From contig NZ_CP158480.1 in the NCBI RefSeq assembly GCF_050920755.1, positions 1,984,001-2,048,000 of the forward strand: a stretch of 64,000 bases of DNA, given 5' to 3'. Of the stretch, positions 51,992 to 59,538 are shown piece by piece (the first letter of the stretch is position 1; each line of letters opens with the position of its first letter). A program made the position numbers and the translations under genes. This DNA is from Oligella sp050920755 (GTDB lineage Bacteria > Pseudomonadota > Gammaproteobacteria > Burkholderiales > Burkholderiaceae_B). The notes under the pieces are model-generated. The model saw only the letters and a list, made by a program, of their open reading frames with translations, made no database searches and was not told the origin of the DNA.

Positions 51992-53492
51992 GTTCTAAAT
52001 CAAAGTCCATATCGGGTACATCATCCGCATCAATTCCACTGTAATCGCCCTCATCCTCGTTGGCTAAGCGATTACGGACATCTGCAGCTGATAGTACACC
52101 TGCTTGTACATAAATGAAGTCTCGGTCTGCTTTTGATTTATCAATCGTTGCTAACTGTTCATCATTCATTTGCTCAAGCGGGTTAAATTCAAACACCACT
52201 TGATCGTTAATGTCACCAAACAAATCCATTTGGACTAGCTCAAGAATCACATTAATAATCGGTCTGATATGTGCTTCCTGTAGTGATGAGATGTAATCGT
52301 TATAAACACGTATCTCGCCATCACTATTCGCATTTAACCCACTTGGTGTAACACCCAAGAGCTTTACAAGCGGTGTATGTGATGGAGCCGCCATCTGTTC
52401 TTGCGATTTCTGCAAGAGCACATCGAGCGTGTTTAATGGCGTGTTAAACTGAAAAAACTCCTCTGAGTCTTTATCCATCAGCATCATGTTCTGATTATTT
52501 CGAAGTGCTGAGAACATTTGAGAACGTAGCAACAATTGCCCCATTCCATCTTCTCCACCTTCTAATATGTTGGACATATCAGTACGTAGCCCGGTGAGTG
52601 AAAACGAGTGTATCAGGTCACTCACGCTATCAACCGTCCGTTGCCAACGCTCTACATAGGGTTGCATCAGCTGATACATTGATATACCGCTAAAATTATA
52701 AGCAGGCTTAAGCATGTCAGGTACCGGACGCGTGATTAATGTCAACAGTCGATCAGAATGTATCTCTTCGCCAAGAACAAACCATTTTTTCGGCGTATAA
52801 AAATCATCTTTAAGCGGGTCTGTCGCATTGTATTGGCTTGGTGTGGACCACATCGGCTCAATTAACCTAAAGCCGCGCAGGTCACCCTTACCAATTGTGT
52901 TCTTATTAATAACTAAGGGCAGGTCGGTTTTACCCTCCTGCCCTTTAATGTCAACATACAACTGACTACGGCCAAACTGACCCTCAACCTCAATTGCCCG
53001 ACGTATCAAATCACGAACATTTAGATCATCAAGCCGTCTTTCAATTGCTTGAACCCGACCGCTTAAGTCTTCATCAACATCGCCTTTAACCCGCACTTTA
53101 CCCCATTCTCGGGTCATCTCATTAGCGGTAGTTTCCGGTACACATCGATAATCACTCGACTGTGACATAGATGCTAGCGCAGGATAGCCTATAAAACCAC
53201 TGTAGAACTGAGGGGCATTATTAGCGAATGCGGCAATGGCCGCGCAACTGTCCATTGCAATTGCCGACTTTCTACCTTTTGGCACCACTCCATCGGGTAA
53301 CGCAGGTAACAAATAATCCATGTCCGATTTTTGTTTTACACCTTGCGCCATGCGCATAATAGCTTCTTCACCTAAACGTGTTTGACGTTCTTTTAAGCGC
53401 AATCGCTCTTTTTCAAGACGGTTTGCCTCTTCCAGCGCAGCAACTTCACGCTCTTTAAGCGTACGGCTTTTTCGAGTAAACCATTTTTTCAT
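51942..53492 (-). CDS. Portal protein (DUF1073 type)
   Basis: A 516-residue portal. A charged coiled-coil start (LKEREVAALEEANRLEKERLRLKERQ) is followed by DUF1073 segments: FIGYPALASMSQSSDYRCVPETTANEMTREWG, FGRSQLYVDIKG, RLLTLITRPVPDMLKPAYNFSGISMYQLMQPYVERWQRTVDSVSDLIHSFS and LLGVTPSGLNANSDGEIRVYNDYISSLQE. It forms the DNA entry vertex. It lies directly after the large terminase gene. Confidence 0.92.
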   Translation of the reverse strand: MKKWFTRKSRTLKEREVAALEEANRLEKERLRLKERQTRLGEEAIMRMAQGVKQKSDMDYLLPALPDGVVPKGRKSAIAMDSCAAIAAFANNAPQFYSGFIGYPALASMSQSSDYRCVPETTANEMTREWGKVRVKGDVDEDLSGRVQAIERRLDDLNVRDLIRRAIEVEGQFGRSQLYVDIKGQEGKTDLPLVINKNTIGKGDLRGFRLIEPMWSTPSQYNATDPLKDDFYTPKKWFVLGEEIHSDRLLTLITRPVPDMLKPAYNFSGISMYQLMQPYVERWQRTVDSVSDLIHSFSLTGLRTDMSNILEGGEDGMGQLLLRSQMFSALRNNQNMMLMDKDSEEFFQFNTPLNTLDVLLQKSQEQMAAPSHTPLVKLLGVTPSGLNANSDGEIRVYNDYISSLQEAHIRPIINVILELVQMDLFGDINDQVVFEFNPLEQMNDEQLATIDKSKADRDFIYVQAGVLSAADVRNRLANEDEGDYSGIDADDVPDMDFDLEHALTQEETNTFADYSA

Positions 53493-53493
53493 A

Positions 53494-55107
53494 TTACAAT
53501 CCGCTCATAATGTTTCGATTAATTCTGAGACCCGATTTAACCGGGCTATATGCCATTACCAAAGCATCAGCTAAGTTAGGTGACTTCGTTCCGTCCGGCT
53601 TCTTATCTATCATCACCTTACCTGTGGCATTTTTACTAAAGGTCGGCTGCGATAGCTCCGACATAAGCCGTGTTAATGAAGCCATTGAGCTATCTAATGC
53701 AATAAGCTCATCTTCTTCATAGGGCAGTCCGTTAACCGCCCTGTAAGTGTTTTGAAACTTCGTTCTTAACAACCACCAAGCCTGAGCTTTTCGGTTAGCA
53801 AAGAAATCACGGTTAGTGATCCGCTTACCACCAGCATCGACAATAAACGGTTTGTCCGGTTGAAAAGGTGCTTCGCCCCCCATAAACGCATTAAATGCAA
53901 TTTCCGAATAACCCGCTTTACGACGGTCTTGGTTAATTTGTCTTGCGTCACCTCGAACGCCGGCACCCATACCGCTTGCATCGTATGTAACCGAGTCACA
54001 ATCATGCTCATGAGCTAACCCAAATGACTTCTCAACACTTTCGTAGATGTCCAAACCCTTACCGCTCCAGTCGTCGCAGAACGTGGTCAAGATGCCGTAA
54101 CGAGCCACAAAGGCCGTTTTGTCTTTCCCTTCATCTGCGATATCCAGTGCGCCGATTTTGCGACCGCTCGGCTTAATGCCAAGTTTAATATGCGCATCAA
54201 TCGCCGCCTGTACCCAAGCACTCGGTATTAAGATACCCTCAACCGATGCTTGATAGTCAATATCAATCTCTTGGGCTACCGTGACTGGGTCTAAAATTCT
54301 GACCTGTTTCTCATACCATTCATCATCTTTGCGCGGGTCATCGCGCCAGTGGAAAGTAAATACTGGTATCCTGCCACTGTGCCTACGCTCAGCAAAAGAA
54401 TTACCCATACCGTTAGGCGTTGATACGTCTTGCCTACAGTTAGTTGTTGCTGATAGCGATGCATCTACTAAGCTAGGACGCTCTAAGAACGCTGCTTCAT
54501 CCACGATGTAGAACGATGTTCGGTCACCGCGACCAATGCCGTCGCCCGCTTCCCCTGTTATTGCAGATTCAGTATCCGGGAACAAAATACGCATATGTGG
54601 CGCATGTTTCTTAATATCCCACGACCCTCTAAACTCAGCCGGCAATAGTGATACAAAGTTTCTAGCCTTATCGAATAGCGATTTGGGTGAGCCAATCTTG
54701 TCTACATACTCTTCTTTACGCGACCCGAAGCCGGCAATTACGCCCCGATTAAACAGGCAAATGCTAGATGACATCGCCACCGTAAGCCACGACATCCCCA
54801 TATCGCGCGTCTTCTCTGTGATGCCTGGCTCACCATTACGCCACCGCTCAACAAACCAGTGTATCCACTCTTCTTGTTTAGGGAATAGCAAGAATGGTAT
54901 TCGCGCCGGCAACTCTCGTTCTACATTCCTCGGGTCTACCGTCATCCCCCAGTCAATGATAAATTGAGCGGGGTTGTCTTGATAGAAACGTCTTAGTACA
55001 CCAAATTGTTCAGGGTCTTTACGTAACCGCTGAAGTCGCTCTGAGCGCCATTCGAACACTTGTTTATAGTCAGGATTCTTAAAGTCGAAAGGAAAAGGTA
55101 ATGGCAT
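53494..55107 (-). CDS. Terminase large subunit
   Basis: A 537-residue DNA packaging motor. ATPase part: KTRDMGMSW as the Walker A-like loop, TSFYIVDEAAFLE as Walker B with catalytic Glu. Nuclease part (RNase H fold): GALDIADEGKDKTAFVARYG, VTYDASGMGAGV and SPNLADALVMAYSP with the metal-binding Asp residues. It starts four bases after the small subunit gene. Confidence 0.95.
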   Translation of the reverse strand: MPLPFPFDFKNPDYKQVFEWRSERLQRLRKDPEQFGVLRRFYQDNPAQFIIDWGMTVDPRNVERELPARIPFLLFPKQEEWIHWFVERWRNGEPGITEKTRDMGMSWLTVAMSSSICLFNRGVIAGFGSRKEEYVDKIGSPKSLFDKARNFVSLLPAEFRGSWDIKKHAPHMRILFPDTESAITGEAGDGIGRGDRTSFYIVDEAAFLERPSLVDASLSATTNCRQDVSTPNGMGNSFAERRHSGRIPVFTFHWRDDPRKDDEWYEKQVRILDPVTVAQEIDIDYQASVEGILIPSAWVQAAIDAHIKLGIKPSGRKIGALDIADEGKDKTAFVARYGILTTFCDDWSGKGLDIYESVEKSFGLAHEHDCDSVTYDASGMGAGVRGDARQINQDRRKAGYSEIAFNAFMGGEAPFQPDKPFIVDAGGKRITNRDFFANRKAQAWWLLRTKFQNTYRAVNGLPYEEDELIALDSSMASLTRLMSELSQPTFSKNATGKVMIDKKPDGTKSPNLADALVMAYSPVKSGLRINRNIMSGL

Positions 55108-55111
55108 CGCC

Positions 55112-55678
55112 TTAACCCATCATCTTCCGATACTGCTCAGCCGCTTCATCAAGTGACATGTTCGAATAGTCCTTGATTTCAACTTCCTGTTTGGTTTTAA
55201 CAACCTCTTGGAACGCGTTAACGTCAATATGTTTGCCGAGCAACTCTAAGTTTTTCACTTTATCAGGCCACTTTATTTTTTTGATGTAACCACTATCGTT
55301 CATGAGCTCGATAATGTCGAAACCAGAAATATACTGCCGCCAAACCTTTGGCCATTCGCTCACTGCTTTAACCGTGCCATCGTCGTTTAAAATATCAAGC
55401 GCATCCATTTGGTCAATTTCAACCAGACGATTTAAAACGTACTTTGCAGAGATTTCCAAGTCATCGCTACGGTCTTTTTTGGCCTTACTAATGGCTTCAG
55501 CAACTCTAACATTTTCTAACAGCCTAGGCCCTTGTACGTGAGCCGTTTTTTTGCTATATCCAGCCCTAATAGCGGCTTGAGTAGCGTTCAAATCAACTAA
55601 ATACTCTTTTACAAATAGCCGCTGCATTGGTGGTAGTTTTCGACCACCACCAGCGGTGACCGCCTTTTTAGTGGTCAT
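55112..55678 (-). CDS. Terminase small subunit
   Basis: A 188-residue Terminase_2-type protein. The DNA-binding start is clear: KLPPMQRLFVKEYLVDLNATQAAIRAGYSKKTAHVQGPRLLENVRVAEAISKA. It then has VLNRLVEIDQMDALDILNDDGTVKAVSEWPKVW. It recognises the packaging site and recruits the large subunit. A terminator lies just upstream. Confidence 0.93.
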   Translation of the reverse strand: MTTKKAVTAGGGRKLPPMQRLFVKEYLVDLNATQAAIRAGYSKKTAHVQGPRLLENVRVAEAISKAKKDRSDDLEISAKYVLNRLVEIDQMDALDILNDDGTVKAVSEWPKVWRQYISGFDIIELMNDSGYIKKIKWPDKVKNLELLGKHIDVNAFQEVVKTKQEVEIKDYSNMSLDEAAEQYRKMMG

Positions 55679-55696
55679 TGTTAATTTCTCCAGACA

Positions 55697-55723
55697 ATAA
55701 AAAAGCCAGCGATTAGGCTGGCT
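55697..55723 (-). terminator. Terminator between the third antirepressor and the terminase genes
   Basis: On the minus strand AGCCAGC CTAATC GCTGGCT followed by TTTTATTG. It overlaps the stop of the upstream gene. Confidence 0.75.
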
Positions 55724-56234
55724 AGGTTAATTGCAATGACGGCTGTATTAGCTCTGATATTGTCTCTAAGCGCTGTTGTAGTGGCGGCTTAAGCTTCTTA
55801 TATTCGCTCAACCCTCTGCCGCATAAGCTAGCAAAGCGCTCTTGTGCGTCTAAATCTGCCCTTGCTTTGTACCATTCTTCAATAAGTGACGGCGCCACTT
55901 GGTGCTGTTCTATAACGTCTAATACCCAACGTCTAAACTCTTGGGCTTTTTTAGTTCGCGCGAACATAGCAATCAAATGCGCCCCTCTTAGGCTAAACAC
56001 CCTTGCCATGGTCTTATTTAGGAGCACACCACCGTTTCGGTGGTCTGCCGTTTCCACCATAACCAAAGAGGTCATCGACTTGGAAAACTCAGCCCTATGT
56101 TTATCAAAAATACGTGTCACTGAGTCAGCTCTTGAGTAGCCTAACGCTCTTGCAATATCAGCAGCGCTTGCCCACCTCTTGCCGTCTTTTTCTACTAAAC
56201 GGATTGATTGGTCTTGGAACATAAGTTCTTTCAT
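55722..56234 (-). CDS. Third BRO-N-type antirepressor/regulator
   Basis: A 170-residue protein. The N-terminal BRO-N domain shows SIRLVEKDGKRWASAADIARALGYSRADSVTRIFDKHRAEFS, then VLLNKTMARVFSLRGAHLIAMFARTKKAQEFRRWVLDVIEQ. It is not closely similar to the two tandem antirepressors. No C4-like RNA lies upstream; three terminators and a late promoter do. A second ATG at 56234 is preferred over 56240 by spacing from GAGG. It probably acts late or under antitermination. Confidence 0.8.
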   Translation of the reverse strand: MKELMFQDQSIRLVEKDGKRWASAADIARALGYSRADSVTRIFDKHRAEFSKSMTSLVMVETADHRNGGVLLNKTMARVFSLRGAHLIAMFARTKKAQEFRRWVLDVIEQHQVAPSLIEEWYKARADLDAQERFASLCGRGLSEYKKLKPPLQQRLETISELIQPSLQLT

Positions 56235-56246
56235 TTTCATATCCTC

Positions 56247-56284
56247 AAATAAAAAAGCCCCACCGAAATTAATCAGTAGGGCTT
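56247..56284 (-). terminator. Late leader terminator 3
   Basis: On the minus strand AAGCCCTAC ... GTGGGGCTT followed by TTTTATTT, with one mismatch in the stem and a loop of about 12 bases. It is the closest of the three terminators to the antirepressor gene. Confidence 0.6.
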
Positions 56285-56330
56285 AGTGATAGCTGACACG
56301 TAGCTAAGCAAGAGGTGTCAAGCGTATAAA

Positions 56331-56362
56331 TAGAAAGCCCCGCCAAATAAATCGACAGGGCT
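56331..56362 (-). terminator. Late leader terminator 2 (weak)
   Basis: On the minus strand CAGCCCTGTC ... GGCGGGGCTTTC. The stem is AGCCC/GGGCT with a large loop and a poor T-run, so it is weaker than its neighbours. Confidence 0.45.
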
Positions 56363-56365
56363 GGA

Positions 56366-56394
56366 AATAAAAAACCCACCAATTACGGTGGGTT
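56366..56394 (-). terminator. Late leader terminator 1 (strong)
   Basis: On the minus strand AACCCACC GTAATT GGTGGGTT followed by TTTTATTT. The stem is eight perfect pairs. It lies about 45 bases downstream of the predicted start of the late transcript. Confidence 0.85.
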
Positions 56395-56445
56395 GAATTG
56401 CCATGAAACAAATGCCTTATCCGCACTTACTCCACATTTTAGACA

Positions 56446-56475
56446 ATTTTAGGTAAAAACCGGACATCATGTCAA
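56446..56475 (-). promoter_or_regulatory. Putative late promoter (pR'-like)
   Basis: On the minus strand TTGACA, 18 bases, TAAAAT, just after the hicB stop. It is followed by a leader with three terminators before the late genes, the layout of lambda pR'-tR'. The Q-like protein encoded upstream is the obvious candidate antiterminator. Confidence 0.65.
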
Positions 56476-56495
56476 GTCCTATAGGCATTTTTCTC

Positions 56496-56915
56496 TTAGC
56501 AAATATCAACGCTTATCTGCTTGCCAAGTTTTTTATAAGCTCTCTCAATAAATTCCAACTTAGTGGAATGCCTTAAGTCAAGTAAACGGTCAACCTGTGG
56601 CATATGCACTTCTAAGCGTCGAGCCAGTTCAGCTTTACGAACTTGTTGCTCAATCATCTCGTTCATAAGCAGCACTTTCGCTGTCACCAATGCCGGCAAA
56701 GTCACAGAGTGTCCTTCTTTATCTACTTTGGATGGTTTCGGAATGGCTCGTCTTTCATCAAAGTAGATTTCTAAAGCCGCTTCCAATGCCTCTTCAGCGT
56801 TTATCAATGCCTCTTGTATATCCTCACCCACAGAATTTGCTTCTGGTATATCGGGGAATCCAACAAAAAACGTACCGTTACTATCCGGTGTCAATGTTAC
56901 TGGGTAAGTCAACAT
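56496..56915 (-). CDS. hicB: HicB-type antitoxin
   Basis: A 139-residue antitoxin. The N-terminal partial RNase-H fold shows YPVTLTPDSNGTFFVGFPDIPEANSVGEDIQEALINAEEALEAAL, and the C-terminal DNA-binding helix-turn-helix is KAELARRLEVHMPQVDRLLDL. It neutralises the toxin and represses the operon. The gene follows hicA by 60 bases, so the toxin gene comes first. Confidence 0.92.
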   Translation of the reverse strand: MLTYPVTLTPDSNGTFFVGFPDIPEANSVGEDIQEALINAEEALEAALEIYFDERRAIPKPSKVDKEGHSVTLPALVTAKVLLMNEMIEQQVRKAELARRLEVHMPQVDRLLDLRHSTKLEFIERAYKKLGKQISVDIC

Positions 56916-56975
56916 AATTTAGTCCTTATCTCCGGGCTAATACAGTGTGAGGGGTAGGCCTTAGCCTACCACTTA

Positions 56976-57161
56976 TTATTCAATTCCTAGGTCCTTCTTA
57001 ATTTTTTTAACCAAGCCTTTACCTATTTCTTTTGAACCGTGAAACGGAAAAATTGTGGTTTTACCATTAAGAGTTACCCTAAAATGACTAGAGCCTGAGC
57101 GATGGGCTTGAAACACTGCCCCTTGCTTCTCTAACCACCTTCGGAACTCACTGTATTTCAT
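56976..57161 (-). CDS. hicA: HicA-type toxin (mRNA interferase)
   Basis: A 61-residue double-stranded-RNA-binding-fold toxin: YSEFRRWLEKQGAVFQAHRSGSSHFRVTLNGKTTIFPFHGSKEIGKGLVKKIKKDLGI. The GS-S-H segment carries the catalytic His expected in HicA. AAGGAGGG precedes the start. It is transcribed from its own promoter with two palindromic operators, so it is independent of phage late control. Confidence 0.92.
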   Translation of the reverse strand: MKYSEFRRWLEKQGAVFQAHRSGSSHFRVTLNGKTTIFPFHGSKEIGKGLVKKIKKDLGIE

Positions 57162-57188
57162 AAGCCCTCCTTGTTAGTCAATAAGTTT

Positions 57189-57242
57189 ATTATACAACAA
57201 ATATGTTGCATCATCAATAAATATACAACACTTTTGTTGTAT
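57189..57242 (-). promoter_or_regulatory. hicAB promoter with two operator palindromes
   Basis: On the minus strand TTGATG, 17 bases, TATAAT. Palindrome 1, CAACA-AATA-TGTTG (57195-57208), lies between -35 and -10. Palindrome 2, ATACAACA-CTTT-TGTTGTAT (57223-57242), lies just upstream of -35. Both share the TGTTG half-site and are probable HicB operators. Confidence 0.8.
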
Positions 57243-57277
57243 TTATACTGACATAACAATAAACAATGTGACTTGTC

Positions 57278-57331
57278 TCACACTTCCCCAAGTTCTTCTT
57301 CACAGTGGTCTGCAATAGCATACGTAGCCAT
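57278..57331 (-). pseudogene. Second remnant of the Q-like gene 3' end
   Basis: Eighteen codons reading MATYAIADHCEEELGEV then TGA, matching the last residues of the Q-like protein (ARYAIADYLEEEQVGAV). They lie directly after antirepressor copy B and before the hicAB control region. The frame continues, across a TGA, from the antirepressor gene. Confidence 0.6.
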
Positions 57332-57349
57332 AGCCTCGTTGTGTAGAGC

Positions 57350-58264
57350 TCATACCTGAATGTCGCCAAGATTAGAACTTTTGTTGCACAGAGCCAAGTG
57401 TTTATATGAACATTCTTTCAAATTTTTCACTCTTTCGTCCCAGTCCATGCTTTTACTCCTCTCTAGCTGAAATTGTTTTGCGATGTCCAGCAAGCCGTCT
57501 TCGGTCAACGTTAAGGTCATAATTGGGTCATGACTTAAGGAGTAAGCCCGCGCGAATAAGCCGGAGTCTAATTTCTTTAGCGCCGATAAAATGTTGTCTT
57601 GCATAAACTCTGACAGATTTTTAAGTCGAAACCAAAGATTAATCGTATTCCAAGCGTCGACTTCGTTGATTTTTGCGTAACACTCCTGTTCAATCATCAG
57701 TGTTTCGGGTTGTGCTTTTTGTGAAGCGAATACCGGTACAGGGATTTCAAGTAGCGCACACGCTCTTGGAAAGTCCACGGCTTTAATGTGCTTGTAGCTA
57801 GCGACTTGGAAGCAGCGTTTAAGTGAGCCGAACAAGGTCTGATATTTTTGCCCGGTTTCGCCGCAAATACGCATAACGTTGTTGTAAATGTAACCGACCT
57901 GTTCATCGGTCATACGGTCGTCTGGTTTTTCGTATTTCCCTGTTTTGCGGATTTGGGGGAGGACTTCTGAAGTAACCCACTTCCTAAAGCGATGTTGCGG
58001 CGTACCTTTTGTCGTTGCTTGCCGACTTCTTAAAATGATTGTGTATAGTCCGCTCTCGTTGATAATGACCATTTCCTGCTCGCCGCCAAGGGTGTCGGTT
58101 AAACCGACTCCCCTTTCATCATCGTCTAACCTTGAGACCGCATCACGATAATTTACGATTTGCATGGCATCGCAAACGTCTTTTGCGACAAACCACGGCT
58201 CACCATTTTGTAAAGTGACTCTGACATTGTAATTTTCAAAATTAAATAATTGAACGTTTTTCAT
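57350..58264 (-). CDS. Antirepressor, tandem copy B (BRO-N domain)
   Basis: A 304-residue phage regulator. The N-terminal BRO-N domain (residues 1-110) shows NGEPWFVAKDVCDAMQIVNYRDAVSRLDDDERGVGLTDTLGG and ESGLYTIILRSRQ. The C-terminal region has an ORF6C-like stretch (LKRCFQVASYKHIKAVDFPRACALLEI). Proteins of this kind bind and inactivate lysogenic repressors. From about residue 62 to the end it is identical in protein to copy A; the first 60 residues differ at about a dozen positions. ATG 58264 is chosen because AAAGG precedes it; an extended upstream frame would run through the RNA target site. Translation is expected to be blocked by the C4-type RNA encoded just upstream. Confidence 0.88.
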   Translation of the reverse strand: MKNVQLFNFENYNVRVTLQNGEPWFVAKDVCDAMQIVNYRDAVSRLDDDERGVGLTDTLGGEQEMVIINESGLYTIILRSRQATTKGTPQHRFRKWVTSEVLPQIRKTGKYEKPDDRMTDEQVGYIYNNVMRICGETGQKYQTLFGSLKRCFQVASYKHIKAVDFPRACALLEIPVPVFASQKAQPETLMIEQECYAKINEVDAWNTINLWFRLKNLSEFMQDNILSALKKLDSGLFARAYSLSHDPIMTLTLTEDGLLDIAKQFQLERSKSMDWDERVKNLKECSYKHLALCNKSSNLGDIQV

Positions 58265-58274
58265 TTGTGTACCT

Positions 58275-58304
58275 TTCTTAGAGGTGTTGAATAATCCGCC
58301 CAAA
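58275..58304 (-). promoter_or_regulatory. C4 target region (a2, b2) of antirepressor copy B
   Basis: The RNA reads GGCGGAUUAUUC (b2), then CUAAGAAAGG (a2), then the start codon. a2 overlaps the Shine-Dalgarno AAAGG and is complementary over 7 bases to a' (UUCUUAG) in the RNA encoded at 58313-58390. b2 pairs with b' over 9 bases plus 3 across a bulge. Confidence 0.75.
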
Positions 58305-58312
58305 TATAGGGC

Positions 58313-58390
58313 GGCCGACGGCTAAGAACCTGCACAAAATCAGGCGGGATTATTCCCCTTTCGGGTATTGTATTCTCCGCACCGTCGACC
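58313..58390 (-). ncRNA. C4-type antisense RNA, copy B
   Basis: A 78-base structured core in the leader of antirepressor copy B. The closing stem GGUCGACGG/CCGUCGGCC (one U-G) encloses hairpin CCC-GAAA-GGG, the unpaired b' segment GAAUAAUCCCGCC, hairpin CCUG...CAGG and the unpaired a' segment UUCUUAG. This is the architecture of the P1/P7 C4 antisense RNA, which is about 77 bases. Upstream an a1 (CUAAGAA, 58454-58460) lies at the transcript start. A hairpin with T-run (AATCAC ... GTGATTTTTTT) between a1 and the core may be an attenuator. Confidence 0.82.
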
Positions 58391-58470
58391 ATAGATTAAG
58401 TCTATAGACGTAAAAAAATCACGCTCACGGGGTGATTATCCGTTTGTGTAGGCTTCTTAGACCTACCTGA

Positions 58471-58499
58471 ATAGTAACCTATCCACAAACACTTGTAAA
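58471..58499 (-). promoter_or_regulatory. Promoter of C4/antirepressor module B
   Basis: On the minus strand TTTACA, 17 bases, TACTAT. The predicted transcript starts a few bases before a1. The same elements with the same spacing precede module A. Confidence 0.65.
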
Positions 58500-58502
58500 G
58501 TC

Positions 58503-58556
58503 TCATATATCCCCATCTTGCTCTTCAAAGTAATTTGCAATGGCATACCTAGCCAT
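58503..58556 (-). pseudogene. First remnant of the Q-like gene 3' end
   Basis: Eighteen codons reading MARYAIANYFEEQDGDI then TGA. They are homologous to the end of the Q-like gene at protein and DNA level (GAGCA-GAT-GGGG-TATGA pattern). They lie between antirepressor copy A and the module B promoter, just as the true Q end lies before the module A promoter. Confidence 0.65.
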
Positions 58557-58574
58557 AGCCTCGTTGTGTAGAGC

Positions 58575-59489
58575 TCATACCTGAATGTCGCCAAGATTAG
58601 AACTTTTGTTGCACAGAGCCAAGTGTTTATATGAACATTCTTTCAAATTTTTCACTCTTTCGTCCCAGTCCATGCTTTTACTCCTCTCTAGCTGAAATTG
58701 TTTTGCGATGTCCAGCAAGCCGTCTTCGGTCAACGTTAAGGTCATAATTGGGTCATGACTTAAGGAGTAAGCCCGCGCGAATAAGCCGGAGTCTAATTTC
58801 TTTAGCGCCGATAAAATGTTGTCTTGCATAAACTCTGACAGATTTTTAAGTCGAAACCAAAGATTAATCGTATTCCAAGCGTCGACTTCGTTGATTTTTG
58901 CGTAACACTCCTGTTCAATCATCAGTGTTTCGGGTTGTGCTTTTTGTGAAGCGAATACCGGTACAGGGATTTCAAGTAGCGCACACGCTCTTGGAAAGTC
59001 CACGGCTTTAATGTGCTTGTAGCTAGCGACTTGGAAGCAGCGTTTAAGTGAGCCGAACAAGGTCTGATATTTTTGCCCGGTTTCGCCGCAAATACGCATA
59101 ACGTTGTTGTAAATGTAACCGACCTGTTCATCGGTCATACGGTCGTCTGGTTTTTCGTATTTCCCTGTTTTGCGGATTTGGGGGAGGACTTCTGAAGTAA
59201 CCCACTTCCTAAAGCGATGTTGCGGCGTACCTTTTGTTGTTGCTTGCCGACTTCTTAAAATGATTGTGTATAGTCCGCTCTCGTTGATAATGACCATTTC
59301 CTGCACGCCGCCAAGAGTGTCGGTTAAACCGACTCCCCTTTCATCATCGTCTAACCTTGAGACCGCGTCACGATAATTCACGATTTCCATGGCACTACAA
59401 ACGTCTTTTGCGACGAACCACGGCTCACCATGACGCATAATAGTTCTGATTGAGTGGTTTTCAAAATTAAAAATTTGAACGTCTTTCAT
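58575..59489 (-). CDS. Antirepressor, tandem copy A (BRO-N domain)
   Basis: A 304-residue paralogue of copy B with the same domains. The N-terminus reads MKDVQIFNFENHSIRTIMRHGEPWFVAKDVCSAMEIVNY, and the C-terminal 240 residues are identical to copy B. Only a few DNA differences occur in the shared part, so recent duplication or gene conversion is likely. GAAAAGG precedes the start. The stop is followed, in the same frame, by 23 open codons ending in the Q-like tail. The differing N-terminus lies in the domain expected to contact DNA or the repressor. Confidence 0.88.
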   Translation of the reverse strand: MKDVQIFNFENHSIRTIMRHGEPWFVAKDVCSAMEIVNYRDAVSRLDDDERGVGLTDTLGGVQEMVIINESGLYTIILRSRQATTKGTPQHRFRKWVTSEVLPQIRKTGKYEKPDDRMTDEQVGYIYNNVMRICGETGQKYQTLFGSLKRCFQVASYKHIKAVDFPRACALLEIPVPVFASQKAQPETLMIEQECYAKINEVDAWNTINLWFRLKNLSEFMQDNILSALKKLDSGLFARAYSLSHDPIMTLTLTEDGLLDIAKQFQLERSKSMDWDERVKNLKECSYKHLALCNKSSNLGDIQV

Positions 59490-59500
59490 CTTGTATTCCT

Positions 59501-59529
59501 TTTCTAGAGGAGGTGAATAATCCGCCCAG
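59501..59529 (-). promoter_or_regulatory. C4 target region (a2, b2) of antirepressor copy A
   Basis: The RNA reads GGGCGGAUUAUUC (b2) then CUAGAAAAGG (a2) before the start codon. a2 overlaps the Shine-Dalgarno and pairs with a' (UUUCUAG) of the RNA at 59539-59615, while b2 pairs with b'. The a2 sequence differs from that of copy B. Confidence 0.75.
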
Positions 59530-59538
59530 TTGTAGGGC

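Noticed and set aside
51942..53492. Portal gene as an anti-CBASS (Acb1) protein
   Set aside because: Some database names link DUF1073 proteins to Acb1, but gene order (after large terminase, before MuF) and portal-like sequence support a portal. I see no basis for an enzyme function.
58265..58303. Extended N-terminus of antirepressor copy B
   Set aside because: It would read through the a2/b2 target and Shine-Dalgarno; copy A supports the start at 58264.
58265..58500. Structured leaders of the antirepressors as group I introns or small ribozymes
   Set aside because: No intron core or ribozyme consensus could be seen, while size, stems and a'/b' complementarity fit the C4 antisense RNA.
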